Shown: positions 46,420 to 56,011, counted from the stretch's first letter. The stretch is 64,000 nucleotides of DNA from Salinivirgaceae bacterium (GCA_017645945.1 JAGCNL010000053.1:133816-197815), one strand, 5' to 3'. Translations and numbers: made by a program. Notes: a model not told the origin generated them from the letters alone.

Positions 46420-47307
46420 ATGAAGATACTGCAACATATCGGCTACTACCTCACGATGACGCTCTTTCTGGTGGTATGGATTCTGCCGAAACCGCTGCAA
46501 CATCTGCTTGCACTGATAATCTACGTGCTGGTGGCACACGTGCTTGGCTATCGCAAAAAGGTGATTATCACCAATTTGGCCAAATCATTCCCCGAAAAAA
46601 GCAAGAAAGAGATTAAACGCATCGCTCGTCGTTATTATAGGCACTTGTCGTATATGATTATTGAAGCCGTAAACCTCCGATTCTCTCCGCGTAAACGCAT
46701 TGCACAATGCATGGGCGTGCAGAATCCCGAAGCGCTCCAGCAACTCATCGACAAGAACCGCAACGTGCTCATCATCCTTGGGCACTACGGCAACTGGGAA
46801 TATGGCAGCGCAAAGATTGCAAATTTCGACATCCGCACAACTGCCGTTTACAAAAGGCTGAACAACCCGATTTTTGAGCGTTTTTATATGGAAATGCGCT
46901 CAAAAACAGGCGTTGAGCCGATTGAAATGCGCGACACAATGCGCAAGATGGTTGAGTTACGCGACAGCGGCCGACGTTTTGCCCTATTGAGCGTTGCCGA
47001 CCAAACTCCTACCCGCAGCCAAATACATTACTGGCTGCCGTTTTTGAACCAAGACACTGGCGTTTTCATCGGTCCCGAAAGGCTGGCAAAAAAATTCGAT
47101 ATGGCAGTTCTTTACTGCGAAATCAAACGTTTGGGTTTCAGCAAGTTCGACACAAAACTGACGCTCATCACCGAAACACCAAACGCTTGCCCCGAGCACT
47201 ACATCACCGACCGCTTCTATCAATTGCTCGAAGCGTCAATCCGTGAAGCACCAGAGAACTGGGTATGGTCACACAGAAGGTGGAAACACCAGCGTGAAAC
47301 GGTTTGA
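46420..47307 (+). CDS. LpxL/HtrB-type lysophospholipid or lipid A acyltransferase
   Basis: A 295-residue inner-membrane acyltransferase. An N-terminal membrane segment (YLTMTLFLVVWILPKPLQHLLALIIYVLVAHVL, two halves) precedes the catalytic domain with H122-x4-E127 in ILGHYGNWEYG, the form of the motif used by LpxL-type enzymes. KRLNNPIFERF and LLSVADQTPTRSQIHYW, with the later GPERLAKKF, match the family. It would add a secondary acyl chain to lipid A or a related lipid. It is convergent with uvrB. Confidence 0.9.
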   Translation: MKILQHIGYYLTMTLFLVVWILPKPLQHLLALIIYVLVAHVLGYRKKVIITNLAKSFPEKSKKEIKRIARRYYRHLSYMIIEAVNLRFSPRKRIAQCMGVQNPEALQQLIDKNRNVLIILGHYGNWEYGSAKIANFDIRTTAVYKRLNNPIFERFYMEMRSKTGVEPIEMRDTMRKMVELRDSGRRFALLSVADQTPTRSQIHYWLPFLNQDTGVFIGPERLAKKFDMAVLYCEIKRLGFSKFDTKLTLITETPNACPEHYITDRFYQLLEASIREAPENWVWSHRRWKHQRETV

Positions 47308-47346
47308 TTTGCAATATCTGCAGGCTGCCGAGATGCAGTTTCATAT

Positions 47347-49371
47347 TCAATTTTTGCTTTTGAACTTCTCCTCCATCACCTTCTGCAACTCGAACATCTC
47401 GTCGCGGAGGCGGGCGGCTTCCATAAAGTCGAGTTTGTCGGCGGCGCGCTCCATCTGTTTCTTGGTCTTGTCGATTGCTTTCAGAAGCGCCTCGCGGCTC
47501 ATATAGGCCACAACAGGCTCGGCGGCCAGGCCAACCTTTTCGGGTTCGCGGTAGTATGGTGTTGCAGTGTCGGCCTCGTCGGAGTTCATCGGGCGGCGTT
47601 TTGCCTTGACAATCTGCGTTGGAGTAATGCCGTGCTCTTCGTTGTAGCGCAACTGCTTCTCGCGGCGGCGGTTGGTCTCGTCGATGGTGCGCTGCATTGA
47701 GTCGGTGATTTGGTCGGCATACATAATCACAAGGCCGTTCACGTTGCGGGCGGCGCGGCCTGCGGTCTGCGTCAGCGAGCGCTCGTTGCGCAGGAATCCT
47801 TCCTTGTCGGCGTCCAAAATGGCCACGAGCGACACTTCGGGCAGGTCAAGGCCTTCGCGCAGCAGATTCACGCCCACAAGCACGTCGAAAAGGCCATTGC
47901 GCAGGTCGTCAAGAATCTTCACGCGCTCAAGCGTGTCCACGTCGCTGTGGATGTAGTTCGACCGTATCCCCATACGGGTCAGGTATTTCTGCAACTCTTC
48001 GGCCATACGCTTGGTGAGCGTCGTCACAAGCACGCGCTCGTCTTTGATGGCCCGCTTGTTGATTTCGGCCACAAGGTCGTCAATCTGGTTCAGGCTCGGA
48101 CGCACGTCAATCGGCGGGTCGAGCAGGCCTGTCGGGCGAATCACTTGGTCAACAATCACGCCGCCGCATTTCATTAGTTCGTAGTCGGCGGGCGTGGCGC
48201 TCACATACACGGTCTGGCCCGTCAGCGCTTCAAACTCGTCGAACTTGAGCGGACGGTTGTCGAGCGCGGCAGGCAGGCGGAATCCGTATTCCACAAGGTT
48301 TTCCTTGCGCGAGCGGTCGCCGCCGAACATTGCGTGAATCTGCGGCACGGTGACGTGACTTTCGTCGATGACCGTGATGAAATCCTTCGGAAAATAATCG
48401 AGCAGACAGAACGGCCGAGTGCCCGCCGCGCGCCCGTCGAAATAGCGCGAATAGTTCTCAATTCCTGGGCAGTGCCCCAATTCGCGTATCATTTCAAGGT
48501 CGTAGTTCACACGCTCGTCGAGCCGCTTGGCTTCAAGGTTTTTGCCGATGCTCTTGAAATACTCAACCTGCGCCACAAGGTCGTCCTGAATCATACGGAT
48601 GGCCTGCTGGATGCGCGTTTGCGTTGTCACGAAGATGTTGGCGGGGTAGATGGAAACCTGCTCGGGGCGGTCGATGACGCTGCCGTTCAGCGGGTCGAAA
48701 ACTTCGATTTGGTCAATCTCGTCGCCCCAAAACATTAGGCGGTAGGCCGAATCGCCGTAGGCAAGATATACGTCGACCGTGTCGCCCTTCACGCGGAACG
48801 TGCCGCGGCTGAAATCCACTTCGTTGCGCGAGTAGAGCGCGTCGACAAGGCGGCGCAGCAGTTGGTTTCGGCCAACGTTTTCGCCCACCTTCACGCTGAT
48901 GCTGTTGCTGTAGAAATCGTCGGGGTTGCCGATGCCGTACAGGCACGACACGGACGAAACCACAATCACGTCGCGGCGGCCCGACAGCAGCGACGACGTG
49001 GTGTGCAGACGCAGTTTCTCAATCTCGTCGTTGATGCTCAAATCCTTCTCAATGTAGGTGTCCGTCACGGGAATGTAGGCTTCGGGCTGATAGTAGTCGT
49101 AATACGAGACGAAATACTCAACCGCGTTGTTCGGGAAAAACTCTTTAAACTCGCTGTAGAGTTGCGCCGCGAGCGTCTTGTTGTGGCTCAAGATGAGCGC
49201 TGGACGCTGCGCCTGCTCAATCATATTGGCAATGGTGAACGTCTTGCCCGAACCCGTCACGCCAAGCAGCGTCTGATACTGCTGTCCGCAGTTCAGGCCG
49301 TCCACAAGTTGCCTGATGGCTTGCGGCTGGTCGCCCGTAGGCTTGAATGGCGAGTTAATCTCGAACGGCAT
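47347..49371 (-). CDS. uvrB: Excinuclease ABC subunit B
   Basis: The damage-verifying helicase of nucleotide excision repair, 674 residues, normal length. Walker A GVTGSGKT is at 37-44. The UvrB beta-hairpin region VEYFVSYYDYYQPEAYIP, the DEAH-type box VIDESHVT, the helicase motifs VSATPADYEL and QTAGRAARN, and the C-terminal UVR motif (ADKLDFMEAARLRDEMFELQ) are all intact. It is separated from the upstream nuclease/phosphatase gene by repeat site E. Confidence 0.98.
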   Translation of the reverse strand: MPFEINSPFKPTGDQPQAIRQLVDGLNCGQQYQTLLGVTGSGKTFTIANMIEQAQRPALILSHNKTLAAQLYSEFKEFFPNNAVEYFVSYYDYYQPEAYIPVTDTYIEKDLSINDEIEKLRLHTTSSLLSGRRDVIVVSSVSCLYGIGNPDDFYSNSISVKVGENVGRNQLLRRLVDALYSRNEVDFSRGTFRVKGDTVDVYLAYGDSAYRLMFWGDEIDQIEVFDPLNGSVIDRPEQVSIYPANIFVTTQTRIQQAIRMIQDDLVAQVEYFKSIGKNLEAKRLDERVNYDLEMIRELGHCPGIENYSRYFDGRAAGTRPFCLLDYFPKDFITVIDESHVTVPQIHAMFGGDRSRKENLVEYGFRLPAALDNRPLKFDEFEALTGQTVYVSATPADYELMKCGGVIVDQVIRPTGLLDPPIDVRPSLNQIDDLVAEINKRAIKDERVLVTTLTKRMAEELQKYLTRMGIRSNYIHSDVDTLERVKILDDLRNGLFDVLVGVNLLREGLDLPEVSLVAILDADKEGFLRNERSLTQTAGRAARNVNGLVIMYADQITDSMQRTIDETNRRREKQLRYNEEHGITPTQIVKAKRRPMNSDEADTATPYYREPEKVGLAAEPVVAYMSREALLKAIDKTKKQMERAADKLDFMEAARLRDEMFELQKVMEEKFKSKN

Positions 49372-49383
49372 AAACGATTGATA

Positions 49384-49515
49384 ATTTAGGATTTAGGATT
49401 TAGGATTTAGGAATTAGGATTTATATTGCTCGTATCTAACACCCACTGCTCATTGCTCACAGCTCATTGCTCACAGCTCATTGCTCACGGCTCACAGCTC
49501 ACAGCTCATAGCCAC
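49384..49515 (-). repeat. Heptamer arrays upstream of uvrB, site E
   Basis: Two exact 7-nt-period arrays. At 49384-49418 the + strand reads four ATTTAGG units and one AATTAGG. At 49447-49515 it reads ten units of the type TGCTCAT/AGCTCAC. In uvrB's direction the TCCTAAA-type units lie directly before the start codon, as at sites A-C and F. The two arrays here are not complementary to each other. Confidence 0.85.
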
Positions 49516-49533
49516 ATCTCAAATCCCCAAATC

Positions 49534-50568
49534 TTATTTCTTATAGAAAATCATATAAACTGGATAGTGGTCGCTATATCCTCCGTAGTATTTGCCTGAA
49601 TATGAGCGGGAAGGAGCAATGTCACCGTTGCTTTCCTTAAAGTTGATGAAATCGGGCGCAAAGATGTAGCCTGTGTTCTCGTACAGGCGGAAGCCGCTTG
49701 TGCGGGTGAGCAGCGGATTGCTGACAATCAGATTGTCGAGCATCGAGTATTCGCCTTTGTAATAATAAGTTCCACTGCCGAACTTGCCTTTGTTCTTGTT
49801 TTGCAGCGCGTACATAATATTGTTCAGACGGCTGTACTGGCTCGTCTCTTTGGCTTGCAGAATCTCATAGACGCTCTCGTCGGTTGGCTCATCATTCAAG
49901 TCGCCCATTATCAATATGTTGCATTGTGGCTCGGCTTTTATGAGCGAATCGGTGATTTCTTTCAGACGGTCGGCGCATTGAGTACGTTTGTTCTCGGTTT
50001 GCTGCTTGCCGCCAACCCTTGATGGCCAGTGGTTTACAAAAATGTGCAGAGTCTCCTTGTCAACCATTCCTTTCACATACAGAATGTCGCGTGTTGTCTG
50101 TCCCGATGGACGCAGTTTGACGCGGAAGGCGCGGTGCGATAAATATTTGAACGTCTTTGGATTATACAGCAGTCCGCAGTCGATTCCGCGGTTATCTGTG
50201 CCTTCCTCAAGAATGCACTCGTAACCAGCCGCGCTGATGGCTTCCTGTGCGGCCAAATCTTTGAGCACGGCAATGTTTTCCGCCTCAATAATGCCTACAA
50301 TATCAGGAAATTGACCATTTTCAGGATTGACAGCGGCAATCACTTCCGACAAATGCTTCAGTTTTGTGTGGTAGCGTTCCGAAGTCCAGTTTCTCTTGCC
50401 ACCAGGCGTGAACTCCACATCGTCCTTGCCTGCAGTGTCGAGCGTATCGAACAGATTCTCAACATTGTAACTCATCACCGTGAAAAACTTCTTCGACGAC
50501 CATTTGTCGGGTTGCGCATTGGCGGCCAGTGCCGCAACAATCAGAAAAGATGCAAAAATGTGTTTCAT
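49534..50568 (-). CDS. Endonuclease/exonuclease/phosphatase family protein, exported
   Basis: A 344-residue protein with signal peptide MKHIFASFLIVAALAANAQ and an EEP (DNase I-like) fold. Active-site elements are MSYNVENLFD, DIVGIIEAEN (catalytic Glu), VNHWPSRVGG, ILIMGDLNDEP and the final YSDHYPVYM with the catalytic Asp-His. The substrate could be DNA or a phosphoester/lipid; the family does not tell. The start at 50568 gives the signal peptide and follows a -7 element at 50587-50594. Confidence 0.92.
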   Translation of the reverse strand: MKHIFASFLIVAALAANAQPDKWSSKKFFTVMSYNVENLFDTLDTAGKDDVEFTPGGKRNWTSERYHTKLKHLSEVIAAVNPENGQFPDIVGIIEAENIAVLKDLAAQEAISAAGYECILEEGTDNRGIDCGLLYNPKTFKYLSHRAFRVKLRPSGQTTRDILYVKGMVDKETLHIFVNHWPSRVGGKQQTENKRTQCADRLKEITDSLIKAEPQCNILIMGDLNDEPTDESVYEILQAKETSQYSRLNNIMYALQNKNKGKFGSGTYYYKGEYSMLDNLIVSNPLLTRTSGFRLYENTGYIFAPDFINFKESNGDIAPSRSYSGKYYGGYSDHYPVYMIFYKK

Positions 50569-50586
50569 ATTTGTAAGAATAAAGTG

Positions 50587-50594
50587 CAAATATA
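50587..50594 (-). promoter_or_regulatory. -7 element for the EEP-family gene
   Basis: On the minus strand this reads TATATTTG (TAnnTTTG), 19 bases before the ATG. It lies downstream of any longer start, supporting the ATG at 50568. Confidence 0.5.
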
Positions 50595-50652
50595 GCTTGT
50601 GGACGCCATATTTTTTGCGGGTGTGGATATTTTTTGATGGCAAAAGGATGTT

Positions 50653-51171
50653 TCAATAAACCGTCGGCTTCCCATCGGACGAAAAACAGATTTTATATTT
50701 CATCGGGAAACGTTCGCCACTGTCCATCATGAACTCCTTATCCATTGATATATAATCAATTTCATCAAAATTCAGATCGCCGTTCTTTCGGTAATAATTG
50801 CAAAAAACAACAAAGTGGTAATAATTCACAACCCTTTCGTTCTTACTGTTAAGCAAATGTCTGATTCGAAATAAGATAGGTTTTTCAGGCACTTCGCTCA
50901 AAAGCCATTGCACGCCAGAAATCAGGCGTATATACGAGCTGTCTTTTAGTTGCGTGACTTTTGACTGACCGCTTGGGCCGTTTTCTGTTGATTTTGAGAG
51001 TACATACCGCAGTTCCGCCAACTTGGTTCGTTGGTTTATTCTTGATTGAACCTTCTTGATTGTGCTGTTGCTAACATATAAAGGCTCTCGGGAATTAAAA
51101 ATTTGAGCATTCAAATCCACTGTTCCAAACAAACTGAAAATCAGTATTATAAATATAATTATACGGTTCAT
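50653..51171 (-). CDS. Hypothetical exported protein
   Basis: A 172-residue protein with a hydrophobic signal (MNRIIIFIILIFSLFGTVDLNAQ). The body is rich in Ser/Lys/Tyr, includes a helical TIKKVQSRINQRTKLAELRYVL segment, and ends in KYKICFSSDGKPTVY. I do not recognise a family. A start at 51189 would overlap the CoiA-like gene by 11 bases; the ATG at 51171 places the signal peptide at the very N-terminus. It is AT-rich like the CoiA-like gene upstream, with which it is co-directional and nearly contiguous. Confidence 0.6.
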   Translation of the reverse strand: MNRIIIFIILIFSLFGTVDLNAQIFNSREPLYVSNSTIKKVQSRINQRTKLAELRYVLSKSTENGPSGQSKVTQLKDSSYIRLISGVQWLLSEVPEKPILFRIRHLLNSKNERVVNYYHFVVFCNYYRKNGDLNFDEIDYISMDKEFMMDSGERFPMKYKICFSSDGKPTVY

Positions 51172-51178
51172 CAATATT

Positions 51179-52264
51179 TCATTTTGCAATGGTGTATGCT
51201 GGCATATGATTGGCTATAGATTCTATAATTTCTTTGTTTTCACAATAATATTCACATTGTTGGGCATATGTGAGAATAGGATTTTTGGGAGTACCATATT
51301 TTTTATAAAAACGACAAAAAGAGCTTGTACCGAGATAAAATAAGTTTTTGTGATACTTGCAAAAACAACAAGCTCTTGTAATTATGCCTTGTTGTATTGC
51401 CAATAAATACCCTGATTTGTACGTTTTGAATTCGTCACTACTATCAATACTTGCTTCAAATGATGTTCTGCCATTAATTTTCGTATGAACATATAAACAA
51501 GGTTGAGGTTCTACAAAAGATTTTCCGTTTCCATACAAATAGAATTTATTTATTACTCTTGTATAAATAGGTTTAGATTCTTTCGATTGTCTTTTAAAAC
51601 AATAAAATTTGGCAAAACCAATGTTGTCAACATCTCTACTTGATTCATAATTTTCCTCAATAGTCTTGTTTAATAAATCTATAATTCCTTTTTCATCTTT
51701 TACCCGAATTTCAATAATGTGTAATTTGGATTTTTTCTTTTGCTCCTCACATTCGTGATTAACTTGTATTTCTATTAAAATGGGTTTTCTATCTGCATTT
51801 TTGGAATTTGTGAGTAGAAGGTCTGCTCTAAAACGCACATGTTCATCTTCTTTATAGACGACGACAGTTTGTTCTTCCTTGCAAGTATCATAATACTTTT
51901 TCAAATCAAATGTATTCAGCATTTTAGCATGACATTCTCTTTTTTTTGCAAAAACACAATTAGGTTTGAAAGAACATACAACATCTTGATAATAACTAAT
52001 TTCAAATGTATTTGAATTGTCAAATTTCTCTTTTATAAGGCGTTTCGCTAATTTGTGTAAATAGGTTTCGGGATCACAATGTTCTTCTGTTCCTTTATGG
52101 GCGAAGTGCCATTTTTTTATTTTACCTCTTTTTGGGATTACTGGTGCTCCACAGCTTATGCAGAAATATGTGTGCAACATTTTATATTCATCAGAAACAT
52201 CGTCTATACAAACAGTTCGGCCTTGTTCGTCAAGTGCGTAACGATATTTGATGTCTTTTACCAT
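51179..52264 (-). CDS. CoiA-like nuclease-domain protein
   Basis: A 361-residue cytosolic protein resembling competence CoiA-like proteins. An N-terminal zinc-finger-like region (FCISCGAPVIPKRGKIKKWHFAHKG) leads to helices (LHKLAKRLIKEKF). A restriction-endonuclease-like core follows with D and ExQ (FRADLLLTNSKNADRKPILIEIQVNHE), then a Cys-rich C-terminal part (ACCFCKYHKNLFYLGTSSFCRFYKKYG and QQCEYYCEN) that may bind zinc. Such proteins in Bacteroidota are associated with accessory DNA and may act in DNA uptake or defence; that is inference. The gene is strongly AT-rich, with Lys/Asn/Tyr-heavy codon use unlike uvrB or the peptidase gene on either side. Confidence 0.75.
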   Translation of the reverse strand: MVKDIKYRYALDEQGRTVCIDDVSDEYKMLHTYFCISCGAPVIPKRGKIKKWHFAHKGTEEHCDPETYLHKLAKRLIKEKFDNSNTFEISYYQDVVCSFKPNCVFAKKRECHAKMLNTFDLKKYYDTCKEEQTVVVYKEDEHVRFRADLLLTNSKNADRKPILIEIQVNHECEEQKKKSKLHIIEIRVKDEKGIIDLLNKTIEENYESSRDVDNIGFAKFYCFKRQSKESKPIYTRVINKFYLYGNGKSFVEPQPCLYVHTKINGRTSFEASIDSSDEFKTYKSGYLLAIQQGIITRACCFCKYHKNLFYLGTSSFCRFYKKYGTPKNPILTYAQQCEYYCENKEIIESIANHMPAYTIAK

Positions 52265-52284
52265 AAAACAATATCTATTTCATT

Positions 52285-52292
52285 CAAATATA
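52285..52292 (-). promoter_or_regulatory. -7 element for the CoiA-like gene
   Basis: On the minus strand this reads TATATTTG (TAnnTTTG), 21 bases before the start codon. Confidence 0.45.
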
Positions 52293-52339
52293 AAAAATAA
52301 AAAATAACTTGCAGACTATTATTTAGAAAACATAGGTAT

Positions 52340-54415
52340 ATGAATATCAAATCTTTAGCAATTATGGCATTAGCAGCAACTGCCACAGCATGCAGCACGG
52401 GCGAAGGACCGATTATCGGCCGCAGCCAAATGAAAATCGAGAACCGACGGATGTCGCCAGAAGCCTTGTGGGCTCTTGGACGCTTGGCCGATGCGCAGGT
52501 CAGTCCCGACGGCACACGGGTGCTCTACGGCGTCACCTACTACAGCGTGGAGCAGAACAAGAGCAACCGCGAGATTTTTGTGGTAAACACCGACGGCACG
52601 GGCAACAAGCAGATAACCCTTTCGGCCAAAAGTGAGTACGGTGCCAAATGGGTGAAAGGCGGCAGCCGCGTGGCTTTCCTTTCGTCGGAGAGCGGCTCGA
52701 TGCAGGTTTGGGAAATGAACCCCGACGGCACCAAACGCACGCAGGTGACCAACCACGAGGGCGGCGTTTCGGACTTCCTTTATGCGCCCGATGACTCGAA
52801 AATCCTTTTCATTGCCGATGTCAAATACGGCCAGCGCACCGTTGACGTCTATCCCGACCTTCCGCAATCGTCGGGGCGGATAATCGATGACCTGATGTTC
52901 AAGCACTGGGACGAGTGGGTTGAAACCGTTCCTCATCCGTTCCTGGTTGATTATGATGGAGTTAAGACTACCAACGAGCGCGATATTCTGCAAGGCGAAC
53001 CATACGAGTGCCCGATGAAGCCATTTGGCGGCGTGGAGCAGATTGCCTTCTCGCCCGACAGCAAGACCATTGCCTACACCTGCCGCAAAAAGACTGGCCT
53101 TGAGTACGCAATATCAACAAATTCAGATATTTACCTTTACGATATCGCAGCAGCGAAAACCGTCAAAAACCTGACTGAAGGCATGATGGGCTACGACATC
53201 AATCCTGCTTTCTCGCCTGATGGCACGCTGATGGCCTTCCAGAGTATGGAGCGCGACGGCTGCGAGTCGGACAAGAACCGCCTGATGGTGATTGATTTGG
53301 CCAGTGGCAAGCGCACCGATGTGAGCGACGGCTGGGACCAAAGCGTTGAGCAGTTTGCCTGGAGCACCGATGGCCGCAGCATTTACCTAATCAGCTGCCA
53401 GCACGGCACTGTTCAAATCTACAATGCCGACATTAAATCAAAGATGTTCAAACAGATAACTACTGGTCAGCACGACTACGAATCGGTTGCTGTGGCAGGC
53501 GACAAACTGGTGGCCGTCCGCCACTCGATGAGCGCGCCCAACGACATCTACGTGGTTGACCCCGTCGGCGGAAGTCAGCAGCAGATAACCTTCGAGAACA
53601 AGCCGCTGCTCGACCAGATGGACTTTGGCCGCGTTGAGGAGCGCTGGATGCCAACTGTCGATGGTCAGCAGATGCACGTGTGGGTTATCTATCCGCCAAA
53701 ATTCGACCCGAAAAAGAAATATCCGACGCTGCTCTACTGCGAGGGCGGTCCGCAAAGTCCTGTTAGTCAGTTCTGGAGCTACCGTTGGAACTTCCAGATA
53801 ATGGCAGCCAACGACTATATTATTGTGGCTCCCAACCGCCGCGGCTTGTACGGCTTCGGCAGCGAGTGGCTCGAGGAGATTAGCGGCGACTACGGCGGCT
53901 TGTGCATGCAGGACTATTTCACCGCCATCGACACCTACAGCAAGGAGCCGTGGGTTGACACCAACCATTTGGGCTGCGTTGGCGCAAGTTTCGGCGGCTA
54001 CTCGGTTTACTGGATTGCAGGTCATCACGAAAAACGATTCAAGGCTTTCATCGCCCACGATGGTATGTTCAACTTTGAGCAGCAATATCTTGAGACAGAA
54101 GAGATGTGGTTCGAGAATCACGACATTGGCGGCCCGTTCTGGGACAAGGATAACGAAGTGGCTCAACGCTCGTATGCCAACTCACCGCATCTGTTTGTCG
54201 ATAAATGGGATACACCTATTCTTTGCATTCACGGCGAGAAGGACTACCGCATTCTGGCATCGCAGGGAATGGCGGCCTTTGCGGCAGCCAAGCTGCGCGG
54301 CGTTCCTGCCGAACTGCTCATCTTCCCAGACGAGAACCACTGGGTGCTGAAACCGCAAAACGGAATCCTTTGGCAGAGAACGTTCTTTGCTTGGTTGGAT
54401 AAGTGGTTGAAGTAA
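52340..54415 (+). CDS. S9-family dipeptidyl peptidase (DPP5-like), lipoprotein
   Basis: A 691-residue prolyl-oligopeptidase-family exopeptidase. The lipobox region ATAC gives Cys18, so it is probably a periplasm-facing lipoprotein. The N-terminal ~430 residues are WD40-like propeller repeats (QVSPDGTRVLYGVTYY; AFSPDGTLMAFQS) including HWDEWVETVPHPF, a stretch I associate with DPP5. The hydrolase domain has the triad Ser550 (GASFGGYS), Asp635 (HGEKDYRI) and His667 (DENHWVL). DPP5 releases dipeptides with Ala or hydrophobic residues in second position and supports peptide feeding. The last 44 codons are duplicated at 56012-56143. Confidence 0.92.
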   Translation: MNIKSLAIMALAATATACSTGEGPIIGRSQMKIENRRMSPEALWALGRLADAQVSPDGTRVLYGVTYYSVEQNKSNREIFVVNTDGTGNKQITLSAKSEYGAKWVKGGSRVAFLSSESGSMQVWEMNPDGTKRTQVTNHEGGVSDFLYAPDDSKILFIADVKYGQRTVDVYPDLPQSSGRIIDDLMFKHWDEWVETVPHPFLVDYDGVKTTNERDILQGEPYECPMKPFGGVEQIAFSPDSKTIAYTCRKKTGLEYAISTNSDIYLYDIAAAKTVKNLTEGMMGYDINPAFSPDGTLMAFQSMERDGCESDKNRLMVIDLASGKRTDVSDGWDQSVEQFAWSTDGRSIYLISCQHGTVQIYNADIKSKMFKQITTGQHDYESVAVAGDKLVAVRHSMSAPNDIYVVDPVGGSQQQITFENKPLLDQMDFGRVEERWMPTVDGQQMHVWVIYPPKFDPKKKYPTLLYCEGGPQSPVSQFWSYRWNFQIMAANDYIIVAPNRRGLYGFGSEWLEEISGDYGGLCMQDYFTAIDTYSKEPWVDTNHLGCVGASFGGYSVYWIAGHHEKRFKAFIAHDGMFNFEQQYLETEEMWFENHDIGGPFWDKDNEVAQRSYANSPHLFVDKWDTPILCIHGEKDYRILASQGMAAFAAAKLRGVPAELLIFPDENHWVLKPQNGILWQRTFFAWLDKWLK

Positions 54416-54438
54416 CTAAAGGTTGAACCGACTGAACA

Positions 54439-55983
54439 ATGCAGCTTATAAAAATGCATAATCAACAACATGGAAATGTTAAAAAATGTGGCATTTCCAT
54501 ATTGTTTTTATTGTTATCTATAGTTGCCAACGCATCGGAAACCGTTATTGACACGTTGTCGCGAATTAATTTACCGCTGCTTACAATAGAAACCGTAAAC
54601 AACGAAATGCCTGTTTGCGATTACGTTGAAGCTCCAAATGGTTGCTGGGGTATTACTACTCAAAATGCCACTAAAGTCCCAGGACGATTGAAAATATCAC
54701 AAATGGGTAAAACTTTGTATGACAGTGGTGAATATGAGAAAAATGCGAGTGGAATTACAATAAAAATTCGAGGAAATACCAGTGCATATTTTGGTGAGAA
54801 AAAACCATACAAAATAAAATTACAACGTGAAGCTGATTTACTCTTGCGTGGCAATAACCAGAAATACAGCGACAGAGAATGGATTCTTATCAAAGACAAG
54901 AATCTAATGTATATGACAGGGTTTAAACTGAACGAGCTGCTGCAACTGCCATGGACACCATCCTGCGAATATGTTAACGTTGTTGTCAATGGAGAATATA
55001 TGGGCGTATATCTGCTGACTGAGGCCGTTTCGCTCAATCCAAGCTGCAGAATCGATGTTGATGAAACTGGCTATCTGTTTGAGTATGATGCATATTGGTG
55101 GAATGAACCCGTCTATGTGGAATGTGAGATTGTGAATAAACCTATGCATTACACATTCAAATACCCTGATATAGATGATTTGTCAACATCACAACTTACT
55201 TATTTCACTCAGACAATTCACTTGACAGAGCAATCAATAATCAATGGCACATACCCCGATTATATTGATATTGAGTCGTTTGCACGATGGATTTTGGGAC
55301 ACGATATTGTTGGCAACAGCGATGGTGGTGGTGCTAATTTTATTCTAACAAAACGGGATAACTCAAACAACTCAAAAATCCAGATGGCTTGTTTATGGGA
55401 TTTCGATGGCAATTACAGAAATGAAGACGATTGGGATGGTTGCCATAATGCATTCTATTTCAGTTTGTTGTTCGATAATAAAAACACTGATTTCCTTGAG
55501 CGCTATAAAGCCATATACAACGAAATATCGTCAACAATATTCGACAGCATCATCAATTATCTTGAAGATTTTGCAACTGCCGACATTGCGGACGCCTTGT
55601 CAGTTTCAATTGCCCTCGATAACAAAAAATATGGCACTGATAATTATGATGTCAATGGCTGTATCGATTTTGCTAAAAAATGGTTTTTGAAACGGCAGGA
55701 ATGGTTAAATAATTCAATACCGACAATAACCCCGAAATATCTTGATGTTAATGACGATGAAGCAGTAACTCCAATAATCTATGCCGTAGGCAAAAACATT
55801 GTGGTTATGAATGCCACAGATGATATTTGTATTTATGATGCCATGGGCAGATTAGTCTATCGCGAAGGCAGAGATGCACCATGGCTCAACTCTCCTGTAA
55901 CAGCACAAATAACCATCAACAATACGGGTATTTACATTATAAAAACAGGCGACATCGTTAAACGTGTAGTTGTGAATTTTTAA
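54439..55983 (+). CDS. CotH-kinase-family exported protein
   Basis: A 514-residue exported protein. After a signal region (KCGISILFLLLSIVANAS, from a start at 54439 or 54454) comes a CotH-like atypical kinase domain. It shows IKIRGNTSAYFGEKKPYKIKL, REWILIKDKNLMYMTGFKLNELL, VVVNGEYMGVYLLTE, FARWILGHDIVGNSDGG and MACLWDFDGNY with the metal-binding DFD-like motif. The end (NIVVMNATDDICIYDAMGRLVYREG ... GIYIIKTGDIVKRVVVNF) resembles a type IX sorting domain. CotH proteins phosphorylate secreted proteins in other phyla; here the substrate is unknown. The gene is AT-rich and sits between the DPP5 gene and a second copy of the DPP5 3' end, so it appears inserted. Confidence 0.85.
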   Translation: MQLIKMHNQQHGNVKKCGISILFLLLSIVANASETVIDTLSRINLPLLTIETVNNEMPVCDYVEAPNGCWGITTQNATKVPGRLKISQMGKTLYDSGEYEKNASGITIKIRGNTSAYFGEKKPYKIKLQREADLLLRGNNQKYSDREWILIKDKNLMYMTGFKLNELLQLPWTPSCEYVNVVVNGEYMGVYLLTEAVSLNPSCRIDVDETGYLFEYDAYWWNEPVYVECEIVNKPMHYTFKYPDIDDLSTSQLTYFTQTIHLTEQSIINGTYPDYIDIESFARWILGHDIVGNSDGGGANFILTKRDNSNNSKIQMACLWDFDGNYRNEDDWDGCHNAFYFSLLFDNKNTDFLERYKAIYNEISSTIFDSIINYLEDFATADIADALSVSIALDNKKYGTDNYDVNGCIDFAKKWFLKRQEWLNNSIPTITPKYLDVNDDEAVTPIIYAVGKNIVVMNATDDICIYDAMGRLVYREGRDAPWLNSPVTAQITINNTGIYIIKTGDIVKRVVVNF

Positions 55984-56011
55984 TCACAAAGAAGGCTGCC
56001 ACATCACAGCA

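Noticed and set aside
47308-47346. Bidirectional terminator between the acyltransferase gene and uvrB
   Set aside because: Only a 5-bp stem (CTGCA/TGCAG) is visible near there and no clear T run follows; too weak to call.
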